Source of the DNA: Pseudomonas ovata
GTDB taxonomy: Bacteria; Pseudomonadota; Gammaproteobacteria; Pseudomonadales; Pseudomonadaceae
Assembly: GCF_003131185.1 (NCBI RefSeq)
Contig: NZ_QFFU01000031.1
Location: 1 to 64,000 of the forward strand
DNA length: 64,000 bases
Direction: 5' to 3'
Shown: piece after piece, positions 8,705 through 17,586 of the stretch
Layout: each line of letters opens with the position of its first letter
Numbering within the stretch: position 1 is the stretch's first letter
Program-made: the position numbers and the translations under genes
Notes under the pieces: generated by a model
Databases searched by the model: none
What the model was told of the DNA's origin: nothing
The model's input: only the letters and a program-made list of their open reading frames with translations

Positions 8705-9646
8705 TCAGAGGGCGGGGCGGGCGGGATCAGCGGCGGCCTGCAGCCTGGCAAAGGCAGCCTGCAGCTCGGCAGAGGGCTTGGCCCATTGCTCGGGCGGCAG
8801 GGGTTTGGACCATTCGATGATGTCGGGGTGGTCGAGATCGGGGAGTGGGTAGAGTTTCTTGCGTTCCAGCAGGTCGGCCAGCAATGTGTTGAAAACGAAC
8901 ACGCCGAAAAATCCGTCCCACAGCAGGGTCATGAACCAGCCCTTGCGTTTGGCGGCATCGCGAAGATCATCAAGATAACTGGCCAGAATGCCTTTGGTTC
9001 GAGTGAACCTGCTGGTGTTGTCAGTGATGGCATCAGGGCCGACTTCCATGTAGGTGCGTACGCACTCCCACAGGGCCATGGCGGTTTCGCCGCCGCCGCA
9101 GTTAAAGCTCAATGTGACATCCGGGGTGTTATCGCAGGCCTCTGGATCAGGATTTTCCAGGCTGATGATCAGCACGCCTTGAGTGATGCGTCCGCCCTGG
9201 CTTGTGCTCGAAACCTGGGAGGCAGTCGCAATGACACTCTCCCAGGGCACGATCCAGTACGCGCCGTTTTTGTGCAGATAACAGACTTCGCGACGTTGAC
9301 GGTTGAAACGCATGGGAAGCGGGGCGGGGCGTGTGAGGATAAGAATCAGGAACAGAATGAACATGCCGACCATGACGGAGCCAAGCAATAACATTGGCCA
9401 AACCGCCAGGGGGGCGAAGTGATTAAGCGTGAATGTAAGTGCAAGGAAAAACGTTATTTGAAACCAGGCGAGAGCGACCGCCGAGCCAATGCTGTAATGA
9501 CTGATATCCAGAAAGGTATCGTTTTTACGCCATATGATATTGAGGCAATCACTGGGTTTTTGTCCGGTGGGCAGAGGAAGGGGAGCCAGATAATCATCTT
9601 GAGAGAACATTGTTTTCTTGGAAGATCCTGCAGGAGGCCTACTCAT
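8705..9646 (-). CDS. DUF6708-type membrane protein, candidate immunity/accessory protein of the adjacent T6SS effector
   Basis: 313 residues. The ATG at 9646 overlaps the stop of the upstream effector gene (ATGA), so the two were translated as a pair. Two hydrophobic segments lie near residues 50-95 (ISHYSIGSAVALAWFQITFF and PMLLLGSVMVGMFILFLIL), followed by a soluble part with MRFNRQRREVCYLHKNGAYW, close to what I remember of DUF6708 proteins found next to type VI effectors. A third hydrophobic patch (GFFGVFVFNTLLADLL) sits near residue 240. A membrane protein encoded directly downstream of a VasX-like pore-forming effector suggests a cognate immunity protein, as TsiV2 is for VasX; this is inference. 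Confidence 0.65.
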   Translation of the reverse strand: MSRPPAGSSKKTMFSQDDYLAPLPLPTGQKPSDCLNIIWRKNDTFLDISHYSIGSAVALAWFQITFFLALTFTLNHFAPLAVWPMLLLGSVMVGMFILFLILILTRPAPLPMRFNRQRREVCYLHKNGAYWIVPWESVIATASQVSSTSQGGRITQGVLIISLENPDPEACDNTPDVTLSFNCGGGETAMALWECVRTYMEVGPDAITDNTSRFTRTKGILASYLDDLRDAAKRKGWFMTLLWDGFFGVFVFNTLLADLLERKKLYPLPDLDHPDIIEWSKPLPPEQWAKPSAELQAAFARLQAAADPARPAL

Positions 9647-12641
9647 TTTTTGACCTTCGGTTGCAGAAAACGTGAGCATTGCTGATCACCCAATCTGTGT
9701 TCGGTTGCCTGGTTCAGGCTGGGTGCCTCGGTATCGCGTAGCGCAATCACGCCGCCATTGGCTGTAATCGTGAAAGCCAGGCCGTGTTCGCCGCCGATAA
9801 ACTGGTTTATCTGCAACAGGGAGGTCAGAGGGGAGCTGTATTTCACGCGCAACGAGAGTGTTTGTGGCAGCGAAGCCAGCTTGACCGTCACTGGCTCGAA
9901 TTTTCCGCTTATACGCAGACCCTGACCCTCTTCTGAAGGAATCCATTCGCAGTGGCTGTTATTCAGCCAGTGAGCACCCATGTCGCGCATCCATCTAGGC
10001 GGTGTATGCAGCCCAGGCTGGCTACGACGCAGCCTCCAGGCTTCATGGTCGATCGGGTCGCCCATCAGGGAAACGTCCAGTCTTACGTTATTGGGGGTTG
10101 CGCCGGGTAAATCGATGCTCAGCGTTTCGATAGCGTGCTGATCCTGGAGGTAAAAGATCTTGTCTGAGTCGGGGTTTTCGATTTTTTTCGTGAAGCTGAT
10201 TCGCGGCGAATAAAGGAGTGTCAGTAGCTGCTGCATTTCCTGCCGTTGTGATGCCAAAGCAATGGTTGAAAGATCGCGCGCTCTCTGTTTTGACCAGCAG
10301 CAATGGTACAAAAAAATGGGCAAGGGGGTTTTTTGAAAGAACCAGACCATTAAGTAAAGGCCGCCCAGGATGGCGATAACCCAACCCAGTCTGGCCATCA
10401 CTGCAAGGTAGCCTGCAGTTGCAGCGCTGGCGGACATGACGCCTGTCAAGGCTGCCGAGGTATAGCCGAATCCCGCGATGGCCTGGATCGCGTAGGCGAT
10501 CATCTGTCCAATGACGATATGTTTTCGGGTTTTTATCCAGGGATCTACCGAGTTATATGGACTTTCAAGTTGTTTTTGTAATGAGGCGAACTCAGTGGCT
10601 GCCGCCCCAAATGATAAAGAGCCGATGAGGCTGCCGAATAAGCCAGCCCGGGTGTTGCTCATGTTCTCGTCGCTCAGCGCCGCCAATACTTCGCCCAGGC
10701 GGGTTTCGGTATTGAGCGCTGCTTCCAGGGTCGGACTCCAGGAGTAGAACAGTTGTCGCAAGGCGCCCTTGTCGGCACTGCGTACGTAGTCGGCATATTG
10801 CTCGGCGCCCTGGCTGTACAGGCATTGGGCGGTCAGGCAGCTTTTTGCCAGTTCGTCGAGCCAGAGACGATGGGCGGCATCGTCATAATTGACGAACCAG
10901 GTGCCGCTGTCATGGCGTGGTAGAAACAGGGCGTGGTCGGCATACAGCAGAGCATGGCGGGCTTCGACATGCTGGTAATGCGCCGGTGCCGTTTCGTCCA
11001 GCCAGGTGTTCATGGCCGGCAGGTCGATGTTTTCGTCGATCCTGCCGCTGAACTTGCCTTTTCGCTGGTTGTAGTCTTTCTGTTTTCGGTAGCGACGAAC
11101 CTCGATGTCCACTGCGTCATGCAGTTCGCTATCGATAAAGTCCGCCATCGGTAACTGCAACTGCCTGATCTGCTCCCTGACATCGGCCAGCTGTTTCTTG
11201 CCCTCGGGTGTGAGCTGCACGATGTCGGCATGTGCCAGTCGAGCCTCTTCAAGGCGCAGGGGTTCGACCTCGGGATTGATTTGCAGAAGGATCTCGCCCT
11301 GTCCTAGGGTCTGTTGCCGTTTCAGCACGGCCGCGCCGGCGCCCGTTTTGCCGCGAGGCAAGGCAGGAGCCGCGAAGTTTGGTCATTCCAAATGAGTGGC
11401 GAGTAACGCAGTATCGCGGCAAAACAGGCCCGGCCCTTCGGGTTGCGTGCCCAATCTCGCCATGCGGTGTTGGAGGACTTGAAAAGGGAGTGACCCTTTT
11501 CTGCGTCCTCCGCCTGGCCTGGCGAGATTTGGCCCGGCAACGCGGCTCGTGCTGAAACGGCAACAGACCCTAGTGTAAGCCCGAGGTTGCGCTCCATATA
11601 CCTGTAGTTGATCAGGTTCGCCACCTCCGCCCCGTCTTCGGTCAACAGGCTGCGAATGAACCCGCCCACCGTCAGGCGGATCTGGTTGTCACCGATCCAC
11701 TGCTGATGGCTGATTTCCAGATGGTCCTGTTCGTGATCGATGTCGCGCAGCACGCCCAGGTCATCGTCCAGGCAGGCGAGTACCGCCCACAGCTCTTTTG
11801 CTTCCTGCCTCGCCGCTCGCAGCCAATGGTAGGTGGTCAGGGCATTCCAGGGGTGGGCGCTCCACTGGCCGGGGGCAGGGCGGTCTTTGTCGGCGTCGGG
11901 GTACCTGGCGAGGATGTCCTCGCGTGTGCTGACCCGGTTCATGGCATCGGTGTAGGCCCGGGTGGTTTCAAGGGTGCGGTGCTCAATCATCGTGTCGCGC
12001 AGTTGCTGGGCCTTGCGCCGCTCGGCCTCGCCACGGCGTTGATGTTCGCTGGCCGCCCCCCGGCTGAAGGTTTCCGGCATCAGTTCGGCGATGACTTTCT
12101 CGGCGTCTCGCAGCGGCGGGCAATGGGGGGCCTGCAAATGATTGGCGACCTGCGGCAGGTCGATCAGGCGCATGCGTCTTTGCCGTGTGGCCGGTTGGGC
12201 AAGTTCCGCGCAGCGTTGCAGGTCGAGGGGGTATTCGGTGTACATCAGCCAGGCCGGCTGGTGTTTGTTCAGGGCAAGACCGGTCAGGGTGCCGCGCTGG
12301 ATCAGCGTGTCATCGCCATCCAGAGGGTCCGGGTCCAGCCTGCCTTCCGGGCACACGCCAAAGCGTTGCAGCGGGCCGTTGCCCTGCCACAGGTAGAGGT
12401 AGCCGGCGCGTAACCGACGGGTGGCCATGGCATGGGATCTGGGGTCGACGCCCGGCTGGCAGGCCGGTTGGCTGGCGGCCTGTTCGGCCAGGGCGTAACG
12501 CACCGGCACCACGAAGATCGTGTCCTGCCTGGCCGGGCAGGCGGCCACCGGGCTGTCGATGTCTTCATGGGGCTGCTCCCTGGCTGCGCGCTCGGCATTG
12601 CACAGGTTGAGCAGGGCGGTTTCGCTTGGGTCGGTGCTCAT
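9643..12641 (-). pseudogene. VasX/BTH_I2691-like type VI secretion effector gene, split by a MITE
   Basis: The N-terminal part (12641 to 11574, from MSTDPSETALL) contains TIFVVPVRYAL and TRRLRAGYLYLW, features of the VasX-like effector N-terminal domain. The C-terminal part (11307 to 9643) has consecutive hydrophobic helices (IVIGQMIAYAIQAIAGFGY, MARLGWVIAILGGLYLMVWF) as expected of a pore-forming toxin, then a beta-rich tail. They are separated by a 262-base inverted-repeat element plus a duplicated CTAG, 266 bases in all, which both interrupts and frameshifts the gene. Removing 266 bases joins the parts in frame (...GLTLGQGEIL...) into a protein of about 910 residues. As it stands the N part ends in element-encoded residues at 11322, and the C part could start only at a TTG inside the element. 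No VgrG, PAAR or other T6SS gene is in the window. Confidence 0.85.
11308..11569. mobile_element. Non-autonomous MITE-like element (262 bases) with CTAG target duplication
   Basis: Bounded by perfect 22-base terminal inverted repeats (outer end GGTCTGTTGCCGTTTCAGCA) and flanked on both sides by CTAG (11304-11307 and 11570-11573). It encodes no transposase. The centre is a strong hairpin, GGAGGAC...AAAAGGG-agtga-CCCTTTT...GTCCTCC at 11472-11511, inside a longer imperfect palindrome, so most of the element can fold on itself. A 4-base YTAR-type duplication is typical of IS5-subgroup transposases, so an IS5-type element elsewhere in the genome probably mobilised it (inference). The insertion splits the effector gene. 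Confidence 0.85.
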
Positions 12642-12832
12642 GCAGTGTTCCAGGTCAGGAATGAAGACCTGGCAGGCTAGCCCTTGACCCGGCCTGAAAA
12701 AGCCGGGCATTTCTGCTGTGCTTGTAGGAATTGCGCGTGATAGGGCAACAGAAAAAATACTCGGAAAAAAGAGGAACGCGTTTTCGAGGGGTCTTACGAA
12801 CTGCCGATCCGGCTTTGCAAAGGACTGTCACC

Positions 12833-14278
12833 ATGACCCCGGAACCGCAACATGCGCGCACCTTCGACACCGATCTGCCGGCCCGTCTGGACCGCCTGCC
12901 GTGGAGTCGTTTCCATACCCTGCTGGTGTTTGCCCTGGGGATTACCTGGCTGCTCGACGGCCTGGAGGTGACCCTGGCCGGGTCTGTGTCCGGGGCGCTC
13001 AAGGACAGCCCGGTGCTGCAGATGAGCAATGCCGATATCGGCCTGGCGGGCGCGGCCTATATTGCCGGGGCGGTGCTGGGCGCGTTGTTCTTCGGCTGGC
13101 TGACCGACCGCCTGGGGCGGCGCAAGCTGTTTTTCATCACCCTGTTCGTGTACATCGCCGCCACTGCCGCCACGGCGTTTTCCTGGAACCTGTGGAGCTT
13201 TCTGCTGTTTCGCTTTCTCACGGGCGCCGGCATCGGCGGCGAGTACACGGCCATCAACTCGACCATTCAGGAGTTCACCCCGGCGCGCTTTCGCGGCTGG
13301 GTCGACCTGACCATCAACGGCACCTTCTGGGTCGGGGCCGCCTTGGGTGCGGTGGGTTCGATCGTGTTGCTGGACCCGGACTTTGTCGGCAGTGAAACCG
13401 GCTGGCGCCTGTGCTTTGGCATCGGTGCGGCGCTGGGCCTGGTGATCATGCTGATGCGCCTGTGGATCCCGGAAAGCCCGCGCTGGCTGCTGATCCACAA
13501 CCAGCCCGACGAAGCCCGGCGCATCGTCGAGGGCATCGAGCGCCACTACCTTGAGCGCGGCATCGCCTTGCCACCGGTCGAGGGACCGCCGCTGCGCCTG
13601 CAGGCCCGCGACCATACGCCACTGCGTGAGGTGTTCACCAGCCTGTTCGTGGTCCATCGCCGGCGTGCGGTGGTCGGCATGAGCCTGCTGACCGCCCAGG
13701 CGTTTTTCTACAACGCGATTTTCTTCACTTACGCGCTGGTGCTGACCGACTTCTACAACGTGCCCTCGGCGCACATCGGCTGGTACGTATTGCCGTTCGC
13801 GCTGGGTAACTTCTGTGGCCCGTTGTTGCTGGGGCGGCTGTTCGATGTGGTCGGGCGGCGGGTCATGATCAGTGCCACATACTTTATCTCCGGTGTGCTG
13901 CTGGCCATCAGCGGCTGGCTGTTCGCTCAAGGACTGCTGGATGTGATCGAGCAAACGCTGGCCTGGATGGTGATTTTCTTCTTTGCCTCGGCGGCGGCCA
14001 GTTCGGCCTACCTGACTGTGGCCGAAACGTTCCCACTGGAAATCCGTGCCCTGGCCATCGCCGTGTTCTACGCCTTCGGCACCGGACTGGGCGGCATCGT
14101 CGGCCCGACCCTGTTTGGCCAGTTGATCGAAAGCGGCGAGCGCTTCAACGTGTTCATCGGCTACCTGATCGGCGCGGCCCTGATGATCATGGCCGCGCTG
14201 GTGCAGGCGGTGTGGGGTGTGGCCGCCGAGCGCAAGTCACTGGAACAGGTGGCGCGGCCGCTGTCGCAGGTGCCGTAG
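12833..14278 (+). CDS. MFS transporter, sugar/organic acid porter type
   Basis: 481 residues, inner membrane, about 12 helices. The ATG at 12833 (MTPEPQHARTF) is preferred to an upstream in-frame start because the extra stretch is basic and out of character. MFS signature motifs are clear: GWLTDRLGRRKLFF between helices 2 and 3, RFLTGAGIGGEYTAINSTIQEF in helix 4, and WIPESPRWLL after helix 6, which is the sugar-porter style PESPRWL motif; the second half repeats GRLFDVVGRRVM. It stands alone between the effector locus and the hydroxyisourate hydrolase gene, so no substrate can be read from context. Confidence 0.85.
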   Translation: MTPEPQHARTFDTDLPARLDRLPWSRFHTLLVFALGITWLLDGLEVTLAGSVSGALKDSPVLQMSNADIGLAGAAYIAGAVLGALFFGWLTDRLGRRKLFFITLFVYIAATAATAFSWNLWSFLLFRFLTGAGIGGEYTAINSTIQEFTPARFRGWVDLTINGTFWVGAALGAVGSIVLLDPDFVGSETGWRLCFGIGAALGLVIMLMRLWIPESPRWLLIHNQPDEARRIVEGIERHYLERGIALPPVEGPPLRLQARDHTPLREVFTSLFVVHRRRAVVGMSLLTAQAFFYNAIFFTYALVLTDFYNVPSAHIGWYVLPFALGNFCGPLLLGRLFDVVGRRVMISATYFISGVLLAISGWLFAQGLLDVIEQTLAWMVIFFFASAAASSAYLTVAETFPLEIRALAIAVFYAFGTGLGGIVGPTLFGQLIESGERFNVFIGYLIGAALMIMAALVQAVWGVAAERKSLEQVARPLSQVP

Positions 14279-14325
14279 AGCGTCTTGGAGAGGGCTCCGG
14301 AGAATCGCGGCGTTAACAACGCCGC

Positions 14326-14349
14326 TGTCGCCGGCAAGCCGCCTCCCAC
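14326..14349. repeat. Single REP-like half element
   Basis: TGTCGCCGGCAAGCCGCCTC and the following bases form a degenerate half of the local REP family, in the gap between two convergent genes. No partner repeat is present. Confidence 0.45.
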
Positions 14350-14381
14350 TTGCCCGGCACAGGGCAAGGCCAATCAATGAC

Positions 14382-14792
14382 TCAGTTGCCGCGGTAAGTC
14401 GAGAAGCCATAGGGGCTGAGCAGCAGCGGAATATGGTAGTGGGGCACACTGCCGTCGGCTTCGAAAATCACCGGGACTTCGGGAAAGAAGGTGGCCGACT
14501 GATGTTTCTTGAACCAGTCACCTGTCTTGAACGTGACCCGATAGATGCCTTTTTCCAGCACCTTGTCTTGCGGATAAAGTGCAGGCACACGGCCCTGTTC
14601 GTTGGTGACGGCGGTGTTCAGTCTGCTCCAGTCCTGGCCGTCCTGTTTTTCGAGTGTCACGCTCACGCCAGGCGATGGCAGGCCGTCTTGCAAATTCAGC
14701 ACATGCACGCTCAAAGGGTTGGCCGCCGCAAAGACCGCAGAAGACAGCAGGCTCAACACGGCGCCGGCAACGAGGGTTTTCAATACAGTCAT
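14382..14792 (-). CDS. hiuH: Periplasmic 5-hydroxyisourate hydrolase (transthyretin-like)
   Basis: 136 residues. The start at 14792 gives a signal peptide (MTVLKTLVAGAVLSLLSSAV..., cleavage near Ala22-24), so the enzyme is exported like E. coli HiuH. The transthyretin-type fold shows its catalytic landmarks: His30 in SVHVLNLQDGLPSPG, Arg68 in NEQGRVP, the HYHIPLLLSPY motif (His118/His120) and the C-terminal YRG signature (STYRGN). The enzyme hydrolyses 5-hydroxyisourate in urate breakdown. It is 13 bases downstream of a GlcG-like gene and divergent from an HprRS-like system, matching the known E. coli linkage of hiuH with hprRS. Urate oxidase is not nearby. Confidence 0.88.
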   Translation of the reverse strand: MTVLKTLVAGAVLSLLSSAVFAAANPLSVHVLNLQDGLPSPGVSVTLEKQDGQDWSRLNTAVTNEQGRVPALYPQDKVLEKGIYRVTFKTGDWFKKHQSATFFPEVPVIFEADGSVPHYHIPLLLSPYGFSTYRGN

Positions 14793-14805
14793 GATGATCT
14801 CCTGA

Positions 14806-15312
14806 TCAGTTGAGGGAAGTGGGTAAAACCTGGGCGATCGCCTTGAGCGCGCAGCCTTCATCGAACTGCGCACCGCCGGCACCGGCAACGCCGACGGCCC
14901 CGATGACCTGGTCGCCTGCCTTCAGCGGTACGCCACCGCCCAACAGCAACAGTTCAGCGAGCGTGTTGAGGTTTTCAGCTTCGGGGTTGCTGCGGGCACG
15001 CTCAGCCAGCAGGCCGGTCGCGGTCTTGGTTGAAAGGGCGGTAAAGGCCTTGCGTTGTGCCGCCACGGTGTTGTGTGGCCCGACATTGTCATCGCGCTGC
15101 ACGGCGACCAGATTGCCGGCGCGGTCCACCACGGCCGCGACTGCGATACGGCCATCGGCATGGCAGGCGGCCAATGTGGCGTCCAGCAACTGGTTGGCCA
15201 TGGCCAGGGTGACATCCGCACGCTGGGCCACTTTCGACGTGTCGGCCCACGCGGTACTTGCACCGATCGCCAGGGCAAGGAGTGAGATGGTGAAGCTTCT
15301 TGCGATGTGCAT
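14806..15312 (-). CDS. GlcG/HbpS-family (DUF336) exported protein
   Basis: 168 residues with a signal peptide (MHIARSFTISLLALAIGAST..., cleavage near WADT). The mature part follows the GlcG/HbpS pattern: an N-terminal helix (LAMANQLLDATLAACHADG), VAAVVDRAGNLVAVQRDD, and the Gly-rich end GGGVPLKAGDQVIGAVGVAGAGG. Members bind haem or act as accessory proteins of small-molecule metabolism; exported members are linked with oxidative-stress sensing in actinomycetes (HbpS). It is first of a two-gene unit with the hydroxyisourate hydrolase and shares its promoter region with the divergent two-component genes. Ligand unknown. Confidence 0.8.
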   Translation of the reverse strand: MHIARSFTISLLALAIGASTAWADTSKVAQRADVTLAMANQLLDATLAACHADGRIAVAAVVDRAGNLVAVQRDDNVGPHNTVAAQRKAFTALSTKTATGLLAERARSNPEAENLNTLAELLLLGGGVPLKAGDQVIGAVGVAGAGGAQFDEGCALKAIAQVLPTSLN

Positions 15313-15390
15313 GGATCCTCCCGTTCAAAGCTCGGTCGAGCTGTTGGCGGCCATACTGCACAAGCGTTGCGCTCAGACAGATTGCGAGAG

Positions 15391-15408
15391 GATTACCGAT
15401 TTGTAATG
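15391..15408. promoter_or_regulatory. HprR/CusR-type response-regulator box
   Basis: An 18-base site, GATTACCGATTTGTAATG, lies between the divergent GlcG-like/hiuH unit and the response regulator gene. It matches the E. coli HprR/CusR box CATTACAAAATTGTAATG, as I remember it, at 14 of 18 positions with the same half-site spacing. It is well placed to control both directions, including autoregulation of the regulator. Assignment rests on resemblance and position. Confidence 0.65.
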
Positions 15409-15458
15409 GGGCGACACTGTCTATAAGCCTAGACTACGCCCCTGTGCTGGAGGACGAG

Positions 15459-16130
15459 ATGCGTATCCTGGTTGTCGAAGATGAAGCGAAGGCGGCGGAT
15501 TATCTGCGTAAAGGGTTGAGTGAGTCCGGCTATCAGGTTGAAGTCGCCTTGAATGGACTGGATGGTCAACATTGGGTGCAGGAGTGCGAATTTGACCTGA
15601 TCATCCTGGATGTCATGTTGCCTGGGCTGGACGGCTGGCAACTGCTGCAGATCATCCGCCGCAAGTGGCAAACGCCGGTGCTGTTCCTGACGGCGCGCGA
15701 TGCCATCGAAGACCGGGTCAAAGGGCTCGAACTCGGGGCCGATGACTATCTGGTCAAGCCATTCTCATATGCGGAGTTGCTCGCGCGCGTGCGCACGCTG
15801 CTGCGTCGCGGTCCGCCCAGAGAAGTCGAGCAGTTTCAGGTTGCCGACCTGCATGTGGATTTGCTCAAGCGCAAGGTCACCCGCAGTGGCGAGCGCCTGA
15901 CCCTGACCAACAAGGAGTTTGCGTTGCTGCATCTGTTGCTCTGCCGCGAAGGTGAGGTGCTGTCACGTACGCTGATCGCATCGCATGTCTGGCAGATGAA
16001 TTTCGACAGTGATACCAACGTCGTAGACGTCGCCATTCGCCGTTTGCGGGCGAAGGTCGATGACCCTTATCCGCTCAAGCTGATTCACACCGTGCGCGGC
16101 ATGGGCTACAGGCTGGATGCTCAACCATGA
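15459..16130 (+). CDS. OmpR-family response regulator, HprR/CopR-like
   Basis: 223 residues; ATG at 15459 follows a good site (GGAGG about five bases upstream). The receiver domain (about 1-115) has acidic residues near 8-9, the phospho-acceptor Asp51 in LIILDVMLPG and Lys in DYLVKPFSY; the C-terminal winged helix (about 125-220) ends in NVVDVAIRRLRAKVDDP and IHTVRGMGYRL, typical of the metal/HprR subgroup. The downstream kinase overlaps it by ATGA. Linkage to hiuH suggests it answers to peroxide or copper stress like E. coli HprR, but a copper or other metal role is equally possible from sequence alone. Confidence 0.9.
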   Translation: MRILVVEDEAKAADYLRKGLSESGYQVEVALNGLDGQHWVQECEFDLIILDVMLPGLDGWQLLQIIRRKWQTPVLFLTARDAIEDRVKGLELGADDYLVKPFSYAELLARVRTLLRRGPPREVEQFQVADLHVDLLKRKVTRSGERLTLTNKEFALLHLLLCREGEVLSRTLIASHVWQMNFDSDTNVVDVAIRRLRAKVDDPYPLKLIHTVRGMGYRLDAQP

Positions 16131-17488
16131 ACCTGTGGCCACGCCGGCTCAGCCTGCGCCTGGCATTGATGTTCGCCCTGGTCAGCGTGCTGCTCCTGGG
16201 GGCTGCAGGGTTCTATCTGTATCACTCCCTGCAGCGTGAAATCGCCTGGCGCGATGACCAGGCGCTGCTGGGGCGCCTGCAGCACATGCAGGCCTTGATC
16301 GGCGACAGCCCGAGTATCGATGCGCTGCGCTCGCGCCCGCGGTTGTACGAAAACATGCTGGGCAACCGCGATAACATGCTCTGGATCATCGACAGCAGCG
16401 GGCAGATGCTGATCGAAATAAACCCGCTGGCGCTGCCATTGCCAAGCCTGCCGGCATCGTCCGTGCCCAGTCTGGCAGACAGCCCCGATAATCCCGCGTT
16501 GCGTTTTGCCTGGGTCAGTCTTTCCAGTGCCGATCGTCATTTGACCCTGATTGCCGGCAAGGACCTCACTGAGCGGGAGCAGATGCTCAGCGCCTATCGC
16601 TGGAAAGTCTTGATGGCGGTGACGATCGGGACCTTGTTGGCGTTTCTGTTCGGCTGGCTGGTCAGCCAGCGCGGGCTCAAGCCCGTGCGTCAACTGGCAA
16701 CACGCGCCGCCACCATTGATGTGCAGCACCTGCATGTGCGTCTGCAGCCGTCCGGGCAACTCAGCGAGCTGAGCGCTTTGAGCCATGCCCTCAATCAAAT
16801 GCTTGGCCGTCTGGAGCAGGGGTTCGCCCAGCTTTCACGCTTCTGCGAAGACCTTGCGCACGAAATGCGTACGCCCCTGAGCAACTTGATGGGGCAGACC
16901 CAACAGGCGCTGGGTCGCACGCGCTCGACTGAGGACTACCAGAATCTGCTGGTGTCCAATCAGGAAGAGTACGAGCGCCTGGCCCGAATGATCGACAGCA
17001 TGTTGTTTCTTGCACGTACCGAGCAGCCCAATGCGACGGTCAGGCGCGAACCTGTCGATCTGCAGGCACTGGCCGGCCAGCTCTGCGAATATTTCGAAGG
17101 CATGGGCGAGGAGCGCGGCATTGCACTGATCAACAGGGCCCGCGGCACGCTGAACGCTGACGCGCAGTTGCTGCGCCGGGCGCTGGCGAATCTGCTGGCC
17201 AATGCGCTGCGTTACGCTGCCCCTGACACGCCGGTCACGATCAGCACCCTGAGCACCGGGGGCAGGCTGGAAATCAGCGTGCACAACCAGGGTGACGAGA
17301 TTGCAGGCGAACACCTGCCGCACTTGTTCGAGCGGTTTTATCGGTGTGACCCTTCCCGCAATCAGCCCGATGACTCCGGTGGGCTGGGACTGGCCATCGT
17401 TCGCTCGATCATGCAGGCCCATGGTGGAACGGTCAGTGTGACCAGCGACCCTTCAGGCACGGTCTTTGCGCTGGTTTTTCCGGACTGA
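16127..17488 (+). CDS. Sensor histidine kinase, HprS/CopS-like
   Basis: 453 residues, inner membrane. One helix near residues 12-32 and a second near 164-184 (VLMAVTIGTLLAFLFGWLVS) bound a periplasmic sensor region of about 130 residues; HAMP follows (RGLKPVRQLATRAATID), then the dimerisation H-box CEDLAHEMRTPLSNL with phospho-acceptor His245, and an ATPase domain with a G box (DSGGLGLAIV). It forms a translationally coupled pair with the response regulator. The periplasmic part contains methionines and the sequence NMLGNRDNMLW; HprS-type sensing uses periplasmic Cys/Met, but no cysteine is evident there, so the signal is uncertain. Confidence 0.9.
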   Translation: MNLWPRRLSLRLALMFALVSVLLLGAAGFYLYHSLQREIAWRDDQALLGRLQHMQALIGDSPSIDALRSRPRLYENMLGNRDNMLWIIDSSGQMLIEINPLALPLPSLPASSVPSLADSPDNPALRFAWVSLSSADRHLTLIAGKDLTEREQMLSAYRWKVLMAVTIGTLLAFLFGWLVSQRGLKPVRQLATRAATIDVQHLHVRLQPSGQLSELSALSHALNQMLGRLEQGFAQLSRFCEDLAHEMRTPLSNLMGQTQQALGRTRSTEDYQNLLVSNQEEYERLARMIDSMLFLARTEQPNATVRREPVDLQALAGQLCEYFEGMGEERGIALINRARGTLNADAQLLRRALANLLANALRYAAPDTPVTISTLSTGGRLEISVHNQGDEIAGEHLPHLFERFYRCDPSRNQPDDSGGLGLAIVRSIMQAHGGTVSVTSDPSGTVFALVFPD

Positions 17489-17512
17489 AGACGTTGCCTC
17501 TGTCTGTCCGTC

Positions 17513-17563
17513 ATCGCCGGCAAGCGGGCGCCGACAAGCGGGTGCCGACAAGCCGCCTCCCAC
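17513..17563. repeat. Degenerate REP-like repeats
   Basis: Three short tandem variants of the same motif (CCGGCAAGCGGG, CCGACAAGCGGG, CCGACAAGCCGC) ending in CTCCCAC fill the gap between two convergent genes. They look like decayed halves of the local REP family. Confidence 0.5.
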
Positions 17564-17586
17564 GGGGTGCGGCTGCGTTTAGGCGG

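Noticed and set aside
11472..11511. Rho-independent terminator within the effector gene
   Set aside because: The hairpin is the centre of the inserted element, with a distal GC arm instead of a T-tract.
8705..12641. A complete type VI secretion cluster
   Set aside because: Only effector and a probable immunity gene are found; no TssB/C, Hcp, VgrG, PAAR or ClpV in the window.
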